DNA from: Bacillus cereus group sp. RP43
GTDB lineage: Bacteria; Bacillota; Bacilli; Bacillales; Bacillaceae_G
Assembly: GCF_040459645.1 (NCBI RefSeq)
Contig: NZ_JARVHQ010000001.1
Coordinates: forward strand, 62,001 to 126,000
Length of the DNA: 64,000 nucleotides
Direction: 5' to 3'
Under the pieces are notes generated by a model, which did not search any database, was not told the DNA's origin, and saw only the letters and a program-made list of their open reading frames with translations. Positions 1 to 9,027 of this stretch are shown here, piece by piece (the stretch's first letter is position 1; each line of letters opens with the position of its first letter). The translations under genes were made by a program, and so were the position numbers.

Positions 1-99
1 TATTGTATTAATTCAGCAGCTCTTCGTTTTATTCCAAAAGAAAATTTAGAAAAAGAAGGATATGGTGATTTCCTAATCCTGTTTGGAAATAAAAAATAA
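1..99 (+). CDS. msrB: Peptide-methionine (R)-S-oxide reductase, C-terminal end (partial)
   Basis: Only the last 32 codons are inside the window; the gene begins before base 1. They carry the segment [16 protein letters not shown] followed by EGYGDF, the typical C-terminus of MsrB, where the Cys of YCINS is the catalytic residue that reduces methionine-R-sulfoxide in proteins. It may be a stand-alone MsrB or the MsrB end of an MsrA-MsrB fusion; the missing upstream part decides this. It ends at a TAA inside a bidirectional terminator shared with the convergent RND pump gene. Confidence 0.85.
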   Translation, partial: YCINSAALRFIPKENLEKEGYGDFLILFGNKK

Positions 100-126
100 C
101 CTCGCTAATTGCGAGGTTATTTTTTT
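98..126. terminator. Bidirectional terminator between msrB and the RND pump gene
   Basis: Perfect 8-bp stem AACCTCGC / GCGAGGTT with loop TAATT, preceded by an A-run and followed by a T-run, so it can end transcription from both sides. It overlaps the stop codon of msrB. Confidence 0.85.
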
Positions 127-3100
127 ACTTTGCTTTTTTCTTTTTAAATTTGCTTAATGCTTCATAAACGATTGGTACGATAAGAAGTGTTAACAATGTT
201 GAACTTGTTAATCCACCGATTACTGTTACACCAAGTCCTTTAGAAATTAAGCCGCTACCTTCAAATCCTAATGCAAGCGGGATAAGAGCCCCAATTGTTG
301 CAATTGCAGTCATTAAGATAGGACGCAGGCGTGTTGCACCAGCTTCTAATAATGCTTCACGTGTTGATAGGCCGTCATTTTCTTTATGAATAACGCGGTC
401 AATAAGCACGATTGCATTCGTTACAACGATACCAATTAGCATAAGAGCCCCAATCATCGCAGATACACTTAACGTTTCGCCAGAGATTAATAAGGCAACG
501 AGTGCACCAATGATTGTGAATGGTAGCGAGAATAAAATTGCGAATGGTGCAAGGGCACCGCCAAATGTAACGACAAGAACGAAGTATACAATGGCAATCG
601 CAGCTAACATCGCTAAGCCAAGTTGTTTGAATGATTCTTGAATATCTTGTGTAACACCGCCCATAGAAACATCTACACCAGAAGGAAGATCCATTTTATC
701 TACTTCTTTTTGAACAGCCGCAGATGCTTTTGAAACATCATCAGATGTTAATTTTGCACTAACTTCCGCATAAACGCGGCCATCTCGGTGCGTTACTGTA
801 TTAGAAGTTTCACTTTCTTTTACAGTCATAACGTCTTTAACAGCAACTTCATTACCAAGTGGCGTTGTAATTTTACGATTTGTTAAATCATCGATCGTTT
901 CATAGTTTTGTTTTTCAGTTTCTACATATACATTTATATCTTTACTGTCTTTTTTAATTGTTGTTAGAACAGGGCGATCATGTTGATTCGAAAGTCCCAT
1001 TCCAATTTGAGCAGCTGTTAAGCCCATTTTACTTAACTTCTCTTGATCAGCGACTAATGTGTATTCTGCATATGTTTTCGCAATACTAGAGTCTACGTCT
1101 TTTAAGTCTTTATTTTTCTTCATGATATTTTGAATGTCTTTAACGACAGGCTTGATTTCTTCAGAGCTATCTCCATAAACGTATAGCTTAATTTCGTTAC
1201 TACCGCCACTTGCTCCAAAATCTTGGTTTTTCCATTCGCCTTTTCCAGACATCTTTTGTAAATCTTTAACGACTTGTTCTTTCTCTTTTTCAAAGTTTTT
1301 CGTATCGTTATCATATTGAACGAAGAACATTGCCTGATTTGTTTGACCAGGGCTCATTGGGTTTTCGCCACCTAATGAGAATTGAATTGTTTTGACGTCT
1401 TTTTTATCTTGGAAATGTTTTTCAGCTTTCGTTGCAATTTTTTCAACGTCTTCTAACGTTTGACCTGGCTCAGGTTTGTACGTTGCAATAATCATTTTTT
1501 CTTCTTCAGATGGTAAGAAGCTGACACCGATAATTGGTACAAGTGCAAGGCTACCTACTAATAGAAGAACAGCGATACTTGATGTAATAATTTTATGGTT
1601 TAAAGCCCATTCAAGTATACGTTTATATCCGTTTGCTAATTTGCTTGGTTTTTCTTCATGATGTACTTCTTTTTCTCTCATGCTCTCTTTCTTGAATAAG
1701 GAGTGAGCTAGCATTGGTACTATTGTAACAGCTACCAGTAAGGATGCTAATAAAGCAAATACAATAGTTAAAGCAAATGGTAAGAACATTTCACCAATCA
1801 TACCTTTGACAAGCCCAAGAGGTAAGAATACAGCGATTGTTACAATTGTAGAAGACATAATTGGGATAAACATTTCTTTCGTAGCTTCACGAATTAAATC
1901 TTTTCCACGTAATTTTTCTTCTGATAACGACATGCGTCGGTAAATATTTTCAATAACAACAATGGAGTCATCGACGACACGTCCGATAGCGACTGTCATT
2001 GCTCCAAGTGTCATAATGTTAAGCGTAATATCCATTTGTTTTATGACTAAAACTGCAATTAATAGAGAAAGTGGTATAGAAACGACAGAGATTAGCGTTG
2101 TTCGAATGTTTCGCAGGAACAACATAATAATAACAATCGCAAAGATAGCACCGAAAATAGCTTTGCTAAGCATTGTTTCGACTGATTTTTCAATAGGCGC
2201 ACCTTGATCGAATGTTGAAATAATCTCTAAGTCTTTATATTTTTTTTCAAGGTCTGTTACTTTATCTTTAACTGCATTTACAACATCAACTGTATTCGCA
2301 TCAGCAGCCTTCACAATTTGAATTCCAATTGCTTCTTTTCCATTTGTTCGAGAAATAGACTCTGCTTTTCCGACTTCTTTAATATCAGCAATGTCTTCTA
2401 ATGTAACCGTTGGTATGCCGTTCATAGCGGCTGGATTCATCTGTGGTGCTTGTGTTCCGGCACCAGCATTTTGATTACCTTGACCATTTGGTGATGAAGG
2501 GATAGCTGGAATTTTTAATTCTTTTAATGCTTTAATTGTTGTAATGTTACCATCTACAACAACTGATTTTTCCGTATCTTTAAATGTATATAAGCCAAGT
2601 GGTAATGATACGTCCGAACCTTTAATCATATTTTTCACAGTATCTTCACTTAAACCTAATTCTTTCATCTTATCTTTTTTGAAGACAAGCTGTACTTCGT
2701 CTACTTGTTGACCTGCGATTTGAACAGATGCGACACCATCAAGTCCTTTTAATCCAGGAACAACATTTTTTTCTACATTTTCTGTTAAGGCAGCTAAAGA
2801 TTCATTTTTACTCGCTACGCTTAATGAAATAACAGGAAAGGCATTAAAGTTTACTCGTGAGACTTTCGGGTCTTTCACACCTTCTGGCAGTTTCACATTT
2901 GCAAGCGATTCTTTAATTTCTGTTTCGGCTTTTTCCATGTTTTTATCAAAATCATATTCTACCTGAATAGAAGATGCGTTTTGAAAAGATGAAGAACTAA
3001 CAACGTTTACACCGCTTAAATTTTGCAGTTGCTCTTCCATTGGTTTTGAAATTTTATCAGCTACTTCTTCTGGTGTAGCACCAGGATAAACCGTAGTTAC

Positions 3101-3241
3101 TGTTACAATAGGCGTTGTAATATCAGGAATTGTTTCTAACTTCATGTTCATCCCGGAATAAATGCCTGCAATGGTAACAATAATGGTTAGTAGCCAAACC
3201 GCGAACTTATTTTTTAACGAGAAATTAATGAGTTTGTTCAT
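125..3241 (-). CDS. swrC: RND family efflux transporter, SwrC/YerP-like
   Basis: A 1038-residue resistance-nodulation-division pump of the plasma membrane, expected to use the proton gradient to export amphipathic compounds; the B. subtilis relative SwrC (YerP) gives surfactin self-resistance. The N-terminus has the first membrane helix (residues about 14-31) and then the porter-loop pattern TTVYPGATPEEV. The TM4 proton-relay motif GRVVDDSIVVIEN lies near residue 422, and the two halves repeat the fold. An Asn/Gln/Pro-rich insert sits near residues 247-275 in the first large loop. The start ATG follows an AGGGAG-type ribosome site. Divergent from a TetR gene and preceded by two operator palindromes, so it is likely repressed until a ligand binds the TetR protein. 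The exact substrate is not visible; the symbol rests on similarity and on the same neighbour order as yerO-yerP. Confidence 0.85.
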   Translation of the reverse strand: MNKLINFSLKNKFAVWLLTIIVTIAGIYSGMNMKLETIPDITTPIVTVTTVYPGATPEEVADKISKPMEEQLQNLSGVNVVSSSSFQNASSIQVEYDFDKNMEKAETEIKESLANVKLPEGVKDPKVSRVNFNAFPVISLSVASKNESLAALTENVEKNVVPGLKGLDGVASVQIAGQQVDEVQLVFKKDKMKELGLSEDTVKNMIKGSDVSLPLGLYTFKDTEKSVVVDGNITTIKALKELKIPAIPSSPNGQGNQNAGAGTQAPQMNPAAMNGIPTVTLEDIADIKEVGKAESISRTNGKEAIGIQIVKAADANTVDVVNAVKDKVTDLEKKYKDLEIISTFDQGAPIEKSVETMLSKAIFGAIFAIVIIMLFLRNIRTTLISVVSIPLSLLIAVLVIKQMDITLNIMTLGAMTVAIGRVVDDSIVVIENIYRRMSLSEEKLRGKDLIREATKEMFIPIMSSTIVTIAVFLPLGLVKGMIGEMFLPFALTIVFALLASLLVAVTIVPMLAHSLFKKESMREKEVHHEEKPSKLANGYKRILEWALNHKIITSSIAVLLLVGSLALVPIIGVSFLPSEEEKMIIATYKPEPGQTLEDVEKIATKAEKHFQDKKDVKTIQFSLGGENPMSPGQTNQAMFFVQYDNDTKNFEKEKEQVVKDLQKMSGKGEWKNQDFGASGGSNEIKLYVYGDSSEEIKPVVKDIQNIMKKNKDLKDVDSSIAKTYAEYTLVADQEKLSKMGLTAAQIGMGLSNQHDRPVLTTIKKDSKDINVYVETEKQNYETIDDLTNRKITTPLGNEVAVKDVMTVKESETSNTVTHRDGRVYAEVSAKLTSDDVSKASAAVQKEVDKMDLPSGVDVSMGGVTQDIQESFKQLGLAMLAAIAIVYFVLVVTFGGALAPFAILFSLPFTIIGALVALLISGETLSVSAMIGALMLIGIVVTNAIVLIDRVIHKENDGLSTREALLEAGATRLRPILMTAIATIGALIPLALGFEGSGLISKGLGVTVIGGLTSSTLLTLLIVPIVYEALSKFKKKKAK

Positions 3242-3266
3242 GTTTGCGCTCCCTTTTTATTGTATT

Positions 3267-3278
3267 GACCAACTGGTC
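3267..3278. promoter_or_regulatory. TetR operator 1 between swrC and yerO-like gene
   Basis: Inverted repeat GACCA-AC-TGGTC, downstream of the -10 of the swrC promoter. It shares the core TTGGTC/GACCAA with the second palindrome 20 bp away, so both are probably bound by the TetR protein encoded next door. Confidence 0.6.
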
Positions 3279-3290
3279 AGTCTAATACAT

Positions 3291-3320
3291 AATATAACTG
3301 ACTGATTGGTCAGTCGTCAA
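3291..3320 (-). promoter_or_regulatory. Sigma-A promoter of the RND pump
   Basis: On the minus strand TTGACG (3315-3320), an 18-bp spacer and TATATT (3291-3296). The spacer holds the second operator, so repressor binding would block RNA polymerase directly. Confidence 0.6.
3300..3315. promoter_or_regulatory. TetR operator 2, inside the pump promoter
   Basis: Palindrome GACTGA-TTGG-TCAGTC with 6-bp perfect arms, lying between the -35 and -10 of the pump promoter. Confidence 0.65.
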
Positions 3321-3330
3321 TGAAAAGAGA

Positions 3331-3339
3331 TGGTATAAT
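3331..3339 (+). promoter_or_regulatory. Extended -10 promoter for the TetR gene
   Basis: TGGTATAAT fits the extended -10 pattern TGnTATAAT. No good -35 is visible. A start near 3346 would give a leader of about 200 nt before the TetR start codon, in which I see no ORF or clear structure. Confidence 0.45.
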
Positions 3340-3544
3340 AAAGTGAATCTGTAAGGGGAGAAATTTTTAACTAGTCCTTACTGAATCATTAGCTTTTATT
3401 AATTGAGCTTCTATATAGATAGTAGGCCTCGAAAAGAATTTTGTCTCGCTAAATTTTTGGGTAGGGGTCTTGCTACTTGCTAATATAAAATTAAATTAAA
3501 TTTAAATTTACATAAGATGCGAAATTAAGTTTAGGAGAGAAGAT

Positions 3545-4414
3545 ATGAAAGAAAAAGAGCGCTTAATTATAGAGATGGCTATGAAGTTATTTGCGACTAA
3601 GGGTGTAAATGCAACGTCAGTACAAGAAATTGTCACAGCTTGTGGTATATCAAAAGGGGCTTTTTATTTGTATTTTAAATCGAAAGATGAGCTTTTATTA
3701 GCGACACTTCGATATTATTATGACAAAATCCAAAAGAAAATGCTGGATATTGAAAAAGAATCGTTATTACCACGTGAAAAATTTGAAAAACAATTATATT
3801 TTCAGTTTACTGATGTGCAAAAACATAAAGAATTTATTATTATGCATGCAAGAGAAAATGCCATTCCATTTAATAAAGAAGTAGAAGAGTTTATGGTGCG
3901 GATGAAGTTAGAATCTCATGCATTTTATCGGAATAGCCTACTGTCTATTTATGGTGAAAAAATCAGTCCATACTTATTAGATTTGGTAATTATGGTGGAA
4001 GGGATATGCCACGGTTATTTACAATTAATTATTTTAAATGAACCGGAAATAGATTTCTCTCATGTTTCTTCATTTATTTTAAAAAGAGTAGACGATTTAG
4101 TAGAAGGGCTTCTAGACTCTTCGGAGGAACCTGTTTTAAATGAAGAAAAGATTGGGGAGTTATTTTGTAGCTCAGAGCTTATTAAAGAACAGGTGAAAGA
4201 GCATTTTTTAAATGAAATTATTATATTAAAACGAACATTAGCAGATCAACTAGAAAATGATGAGGTTTTAGTCACTTTAGATGTTTTAGAATCCGAAATG
4301 AGAGTTCAAAATCCAAGGATTCCAGTTATTCGAGGGATGTTAGCGAATTTAGAAACGTATAATGATTTGAATGATTTTAGATTGAGGTTAGCCCGATATT
4401 ACTATATAAATTGA
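3545..4414 (+). CDS. TetR/AcrR family transcriptional regulator, YerO-like
   Basis: A 289-residue repressor. The N-terminal TetR helix-turn-helix is clear at residues about 24-52 (TSVQEIVTACGISKGAFYLYF, i.e. the usual G-[IV]-SKG-x-[FL]-Y-x-[HY]-F pattern). The long helical ligand-binding region after it is larger than in typical 190-200-residue TetR proteins but matches YerO in length. A good ribosome site, AGGAGA, lies before the ATG. It is transcribed away from the RND pump, and two palindromes lie between them, so it most likely represses the pump and perhaps itself. The ligand is unknown. Confidence 0.85.
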   Translation: MKEKERLIIEMAMKLFATKGVNATSVQEIVTACGISKGAFYLYFKSKDELLLATLRYYYDKIQKKMLDIEKESLLPREKFEKQLYFQFTDVQKHKEFIIMHARENAIPFNKEVEEFMVRMKLESHAFYRNSLLSIYGEKISPYLLDLVIMVEGICHGYLQLIILNEPEIDFSHVSSFILKRVDDLVEGLLDSSEEPVLNEEKIGELFCSSELIKEQVKEHFLNEIIILKRTLADQLENDEVLVTLDVLESEMRVQNPRIPVIRGMLANLETYNDLNDFRLRLARYYYIN

Positions 4415-4415
4415 G

Positions 4416-4453
4416 AATATAATCAGTGGGATTGAAATCCCACTGATTATATT
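4416..4453. terminator. Hairpin after the TetR gene, resembling the 3' stem of bcr1
   Basis: Two 18-nt arms fully complementary (4416-4433 and 4436-4453), effectively a TTGAAA loop. There is no strong T-run, but it sits between two convergent genes and probably ends both. Its TAATCAGTGGG...CCCACTGATTA core is the same as the 3' hairpin of the bcr1 element at 53.6 kb. Confidence 0.6.
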
Positions 4454-4466
4454 TGAAAATAAGTTT

Positions 4467-5684
4467 TTATTTTACATTTTGAAATTTATACATATCACCA
4501 TAAACGTTGGTGTCGTTGTATATAAACAATACAATATCTGCATTTTGTTCTTCTATTTGCTGTTTCACACTTTTTCCTTGAGTGTAACGAGAATCAATAA
4601 AAGTTGTTTTAGCAAAATTACGTGCAAATAAAGGATATGTAGCATCAGCATACGAATCTTTTAAGATAACAATGTGTAAATCGTTGTCTGCCTTTTCATT
4701 AATGATGTTTATTTCAGGGAAATCCGTTTGATAAATATTAGCATATCCAGGAGCAGGACTATCTTTTTCTTTTCCGTAAAACTGAGCCATAGATTCCTTA
4801 GCAGTATCATCTTTAATAGCACCATAGTAAACTGCGTAGTCGTCCCAAGATTCGCCCGAATTATAATGGACATACGGAATTTGTACAGATGAAGTATCAA
4901 TTAAGCGGTACAATTGATTATTCCAGCTACCAACAAACTTTCCTTTCGGTTTTTCCCAGTTAATGGTGTAGTCATCTTTCTTTATTGGTTGCCCTTTATA
5001 TTTGTTTGAATGAGAATTAATAAAATTCATCGTATCCTCATATGCATAAAAGGCACCTTCCATATCCCAATGATGGTCTGTAGTTAAATACATTCGTTCT
5101 AGTTCTTTGTTAGTAAAACTTTCTTTAAACATTGGTAATACATCAATAATGGGGAATTTAGTTTCTGCCAATTTCTCAGCAAGGTGATCCCTAAGTATTC
5201 GTTCTTACCCAAGATTTAGGTAAGAGGGAAGCTTATATTGTAACGCTGTTTGCTTACTAGGAACTAAAGAAAAATAGAATTCTGTTTGAGGAAAATCTTT
5301 TTTCAAAGTATTTAATTCATGAACCCCAGCATCAACATCGTTTAAATGATTTTCCATATTAGGCCTATTAAAAATAAATTGATCGTTTGTAACATGAATG
5401 TTGTTTACGAATGTTTGATTCATAGACAGTTGGAACTTTATATAACTTTCAAGAAAGAAATCTCTAGGTCCAATATAATCTGTAAAATGTATTTCGATAC
5501 CTTTAAATAATTCTCCAGTTTTTATAGTGGAAGCACTTACAGCAGGTTTAATTGCTAAGTTTCTGTTCTCAAATTCAGAAAATGTCTTTTTATCTATAAG
5601 GATAACTTTTGCTGTCCAAATACCCACTCCAAAAATAACTGTAAGAAACCCCATTATTAAAGTGAGGTTTTGAAATTTCTTCAT
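4467..5684 (-). pseudogene. DHHW/AlgX-like SGNH O-acetyltransferase partner, interrupted by an in-frame stop
   Basis: The reading frame from the ATG at 5684 runs 159 codons to a TAA at 5205-5207. The same frame stays open for 11 codons after the stop and continues to 4467, so a single nonsense codon splits a protein of about 405 residues. The N-terminal part has one signal-anchor helix (residues about 8-29). The part after the stop has the family signature LTTDHHWDMEGAF and a late D-SYA motif. DHHW proteins are extracytoplasmic partners of MBOAT transferases and move acetyl groups onto surface polysaccharide. It starts 12 bp after the MBOAT gene, as in two-gene O-acetylation operons. The downstream half lacks a convincing start (only a TTG with no clear ribosome site). 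It is probably inactive unless the stop is read through or the base is an assembly error. Confidence 0.8.
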
Positions 5685-5696
5685 AGTGAACCTTCT

Positions 5697-7091
5697 TTAA
5701 AAACGGAAATAAATAAATGGATTATAAGTTGCATTTGTTAGGAATACTAAAACAATGACTAAAATACTTAAATAATAAATTGGCGATAAAACAGCGAATC
5801 TTTTTGTTGATAACACTTTTTGTAACCATGGAAATACGGGCGCTGCAGTAATAATAGCTAATAGGAAAATGCCCCAATAATTCATTATATAGAAATAACT
5901 ATTAATGTCTGTTAACGGACCGTTAAATCCGAACATGGATTTTAAAAATTCAAGGCAATAACTGAAATTATCTGCGCGGAAAAATACCCATCCAATAATA
6001 ACTAAAAACATAACGTAAATATGTTGGAGAGGACTCCATAATTTTTGAAGTAGGTTTTCAAGTCCTGCTTTTTCAAGTGCAATTAGAATTCCATAATAAA
6101 TACCCCAAATCATAAAGGTCCAACTGGCACCATGCCAAAACCCGGTTAATCCCCATACAATGAAGAGGTTACGATAAATTTTCCAAGTTGTAACGCGATT
6201 TCCTCCAAGAGGAATATAGACATAATCACGGAACCAAGAACCGAGCGAAATATGCCAACGACGCCAAAATTCAGAAATGGATTTTGAGATATATGGATAA
6301 TTAAAGTTTTCTAGAAAATCAAATCCAAACATCTTTCCTAATCCAATTGCCATGTCACTGTATCCAGAAAAATCAAAGTAAATTTGTAGCGTATAGGCAA
6401 TGGCTCCCATCCATGCTAATGATACACTCATATCAGAAGGATTCATTGCGAAAATCTCATCGGCTATAGCACCTAATTGGTTAGCAATTAAAACTTTTTT
6501 CCCAAAACCAATAATAAAACGGCGAACTCCTTCAGAGAATTTTTCGGCATCAACAGTTCGCTGGTGTAATTGGTGAGAAATTGTATTATAACGAACAATT
6601 GGTCCTGCTACTAATTGTGGAAATACAGTAAAGTATAAAGCCAAATCAAAGATATTTCGTTGAGCATCGACTTTTTTCTTATAAATGTCGATAATATAAC
6701 TCATCGCATGGAACGTGAAAAATGAAATACCAATTGGTAAAGGTATTTTTTCAAGAATAATATTGGTATGGAAGATAGAATTGATATTATCCACTAAAAA
6801 GTTTGCGTATTTAAAATATCCTAAAATAGCTGTGTTCATTATAATTGCAAACGTTAATAATAGTTTTCTTTGCCCATTTGTGAAGCGACTATTCCCTAAC
6901 AAGATACCAAACCAATAGTTAACAAAGATAGAGAACAGCATTAGGAAAACATAGATGGGTTCGCCCCAGGCATAAAATACTAAACTAAAAAATAATAAAA
7001 CTATATTTTGTAGTTCTTTGCGTACAGCATAATAAATTAAGAGTACAGCGGGTAAAAATAAACATAAAAAGACAAGGTTACTAAATACCAT
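5697..7091 (-). CDS. MBOAT family O-acyltransferase (AlgI/DltB-like)
   Basis: A 464-residue polytopic membrane protein that would take acetyl groups across the membrane for O-acetylation of a wall or surface polysaccharide. It has the MBOAT signatures: FWRRWHISLGSWFRDYVYIP near the middle and TGFWHGASWTF, whose His is the conserved catalytic residue. Length is normal for AlgI-type proteins (about 460-480). The downstream gene, read in the same direction after 12 bp, is its natural DHHW partner but carries a stop codon, so the pathway may be off in this strain. It resembles the PatA-type enzymes of this group, but I cannot assign it to PatA1 or PatA2. Ribosome site AAAGGAA lies before the ATG. 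Confidence 0.88.
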   Translation of the reverse strand: MVFSNLVFLCLFLPAVLLIYYAVRKELQNIVLLFFSLVFYAWGEPIYVFLMLFSIFVNYWFGILLGNSRFTNGQRKLLLTFAIIMNTAILGYFKYANFLVDNINSIFHTNIILEKIPLPIGISFFTFHAMSYIIDIYKKKVDAQRNIFDLALYFTVFPQLVAGPIVRYNTISHQLHQRTVDAEKFSEGVRRFIIGFGKKVLIANQLGAIADEIFAMNPSDMSVSLAWMGAIAYTLQIYFDFSGYSDMAIGLGKMFGFDFLENFNYPYISKSISEFWRRWHISLGSWFRDYVYIPLGGNRVTTWKIYRNLFIVWGLTGFWHGASWTFMIWGIYYGILIALEKAGLENLLQKLWSPLQHIYVMFLVIIGWVFFRADNFSYCLEFLKSMFGFNGPLTDINSYFYIMNYWGIFLLAIITAAPVFPWLQKVLSTKRFAVLSPIYYLSILVIVLVFLTNATYNPFIYFRF

Positions 7092-7242
7092 TTCAATTAA
7101 TTCCTTTCCTATTTTATCTAAATAATATCAAAATTATCTTCGAAATATAAGATTATAAAATTTAGGATATCATCTGCATTTTTAATGTCTTTATATTGTG
7201 AGAAGTTCTCTTAAGTGGTGAGAGAGAAAAAATCTTTGTTTA

Positions 7243-7280
7243 TAAAAAAAGGCCGTCCCTAATTATCTTTTAGGAACGGC
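7243..7280 (-). terminator. Terminator of the ABC-F gene
   Basis: Arms GCCGTCCCTAA (7252-7262) and TTAGGAACGGC (7270-7280), with one G-U pair in the RNA, followed on the minus strand by a run of seven T. Confidence 0.8.
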
Positions 7281-7304
7281 TCTTTTTTACTGACATGAAA
7301 TAAT

Positions 7305-8858
7305 TTAGTTGTTTTTTTCTGCCCATTCTTCTACATTCCAAACTTTTGTTATCCAGTCTTCATAGAAGTCGGGTTCGTGACATACAAGAAGAATTGTCCC
7401 TTTATATGCTTTCATAGCTTTTTTAAGTTCTTCTTTTGCTGTAACATCAAGGTGGTTTGTTGGCTCATCGAATAGTAGCCAGTTGCTTTCTTCACCCATT
7501 AGTTTACATAAGCGAACTTTTGCTTGTTCCCCACCACTTAATTGATTTAATGGGCGAGAGATATGTTCATTTTTTAGTCCACATTTCGCTAACATTGCAC
7601 GAATTTGATGTTGGTCCATGCTAGGGAATGTATTCCACACATCATCAATTGGTGTTATATTATCAGCTTTAACTTCTTGCTCGAAGTATGCAGGCTCTAA
7701 GAAGTCACCAAGACTCGTTTTACCGCTTAAAGGTTTATTTTTTCCTAAAATCGTTTTTAGTAATGTTGATTTACCAACACCATTACATCCAACGATAGCA
7801 ATTTTTTCACCGCGTTCAATTGTCATTGTTAGTTTTGGTAGTAATGGGTGTGTATATCCGATTTCTACATTTTCACCTTCAAAGACGAAACGGCTACTTG
7901 CACGACATTCTTTAAATGAAAATTCTGGCTTAATTGCCGTTTCAGGACGATCAATAAGCTCCATGCGATCAAGCTGTTTTTGACGACTCTTTGCACGGCC
8001 TGTAGTTGAATAACGAGCTTTGTTCTTTGCAATGAAGTCCTCTTGCTTTTTAATAAACTCGCGCTGCTTTTCATAAGCGTTTATATGTTGATTTTTATTG
8101 ATTTCTGCTAGTTCTAAGAATTTTTCGTATGTCGCTGTATAGCGCGTCATTTTCGTGAATTCTAGATGGAAAATAACATCAACACATTTATTCATAAATT
8201 CCGTATCATGGGAAATTAATAAGAATGCATGCGGGTATTCTTTTAAATAATTCGATAGCCAATTAATGTGTTCCACATCTAAATAGTTGGTAGGCTCATC
8301 GAGTAATAACACTTCTGGTTGTTCAAGTAATAGTTTAGCAAGTAATACTTTTGTACGTTGCCCACCACTTAGTGCTGAAACATCACGATCTAAACCGATT
8401 GCATCAATTCCAAGACCTCGTGCTGCTTCTTCGATTTTCATATCTAGTAAATAGAAACCGCCTGCTTCGAGAGCATCTTGGATCTCTGCCATCTGCTCAA
8501 GAAGGTCCTCTAATTCCTCCGGTGTAGCGGTTCCCATTTTTTCTGTAACTTCATTTAACGCGTTTTCTTTTTCAAATAAAGGTAAAAATGCATCTGCTAA
8601 TACATCACGGATTGTACGACCAGGTGTTAAAATTGTATGCTGGTCTAAGTAACCGTAATGTGTACCTGGTGTCCACTCTACGCGACCTTGGTCGTGAATA
8701 AGTTGACCAGTAATAATATTCATAAATGTTGATTTACCAACACCATTTGCACCGACTAATCCAACGTGCTCACCTGCTAGTAATCGCATAGATACATCTT
8801 TAAATAATGTACGATCACCAAATGTATGTCCTAGTTTTTCGACTGTTAATAAGCTCAT
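7305..8858 (-). CDS. ABC-F family ATP-binding protein, YfmM-like
   Basis: A soluble protein with two ABC domains in one chain and no membrane segment, 517 residues. Domain 1 has Walker A GANGVGKST, signature LSGGQ and Walker B LLLDEPTNYLD; domain 2 has GCNGVGKST, LSGGE and LLFDEPTNHLD. A charged linker between them fits the ABC-F P-site tRNA interaction motif. Such proteins bind the ribosomal E site; some give antibiotic protection, others tune translation. The sequence looks closest to YfmM of B. subtilis, whose role is unclear, so I do not claim resistance. I chose the ATG at 8858 because GGAGG lies 5-6 bases before it; a longer frame to 8897 has no ribosome site. Confidence 0.85.
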   Translation of the reverse strand: MSLLTVEKLGHTFGDRTLFKDVSMRLLAGEHVGLVGANGVGKSTFMNIITGQLIHDQGRVEWTPGTHYGYLDQHTILTPGRTIRDVLADAFLPLFEKENALNEVTEKMGTATPEELEDLLEQMAEIQDALEAGGFYLLDMKIEEAARGLGIDAIGLDRDVSALSGGQRTKVLLAKLLLEQPEVLLLDEPTNYLDVEHINWLSNYLKEYPHAFLLISHDTEFMNKCVDVIFHLEFTKMTRYTATYEKFLELAEINKNQHINAYEKQREFIKKQEDFIAKNKARYSTTGRAKSRQKQLDRMELIDRPETAIKPEFSFKECRASSRFVFEGENVEIGYTHPLLPKLTMTIERGEKIAIVGCNGVGKSTLLKTILGKNKPLSGKTSLGDFLEPAYFEQEVKADNITPIDDVWNTFPSMDQHQIRAMLAKCGLKNEHISRPLNQLSGGEQAKVRLCKLMGEESNWLLFDEPTNHLDVTAKEELKKAMKAYKGTILLVCHEPDFYEDWITKVWNVEEWAEKNN

Positions 8859-8958
8859 AGTATCCTCCGTCCAACTTGAAATAGTACCTTGAATCATGAT
8901 ACTAAATTCTTTCGTATAATGCTATCATTTCAAAATGTATATTTTTTCAAGAATTATA

Positions 8959-8986
8959 TTGCATTAATTTTTTGAAAATGTATAAT
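8959..8986 (+). promoter_or_regulatory. Sigma-A promoter of the TetR-SDR pair
   Basis: TTGCAT (8959-8964), 16-bp spacer, TATAAT (8981-8986). The operator begins two bases after the -10, which suggests autorepression. Confidence 0.6.
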
Positions 8987-8987
8987 G

Positions 8988-9008
8988 TAATTGAACAGTG
9001 GTTAATTA
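8988..9008. promoter_or_regulatory. TetR operator, copy 1
   Basis: A 21-bp imperfect palindrome with outer arms TAATT / AATTA and centre GAACAGTGGTT. It recurs with one base changed at 9620-9640, before the next gene. Confidence 0.65.
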
Positions 9009-9027
9009 AAGGTGTGAGGTATGGAAT

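Noticed and set aside
1962..2207. An 81-codon plus-strand frame inside the RND pump gene
   Set aside because: Antisense shadow of a conserved protein; no ribosome site and composition reflects the complementary strand.
7305..8858. ABC-F protein as an antibiotic resistance gene
   Set aside because: It resembles the housekeeping YfmM type, and no leader peptide attenuator typical of inducible resistance genes is visible upstream.
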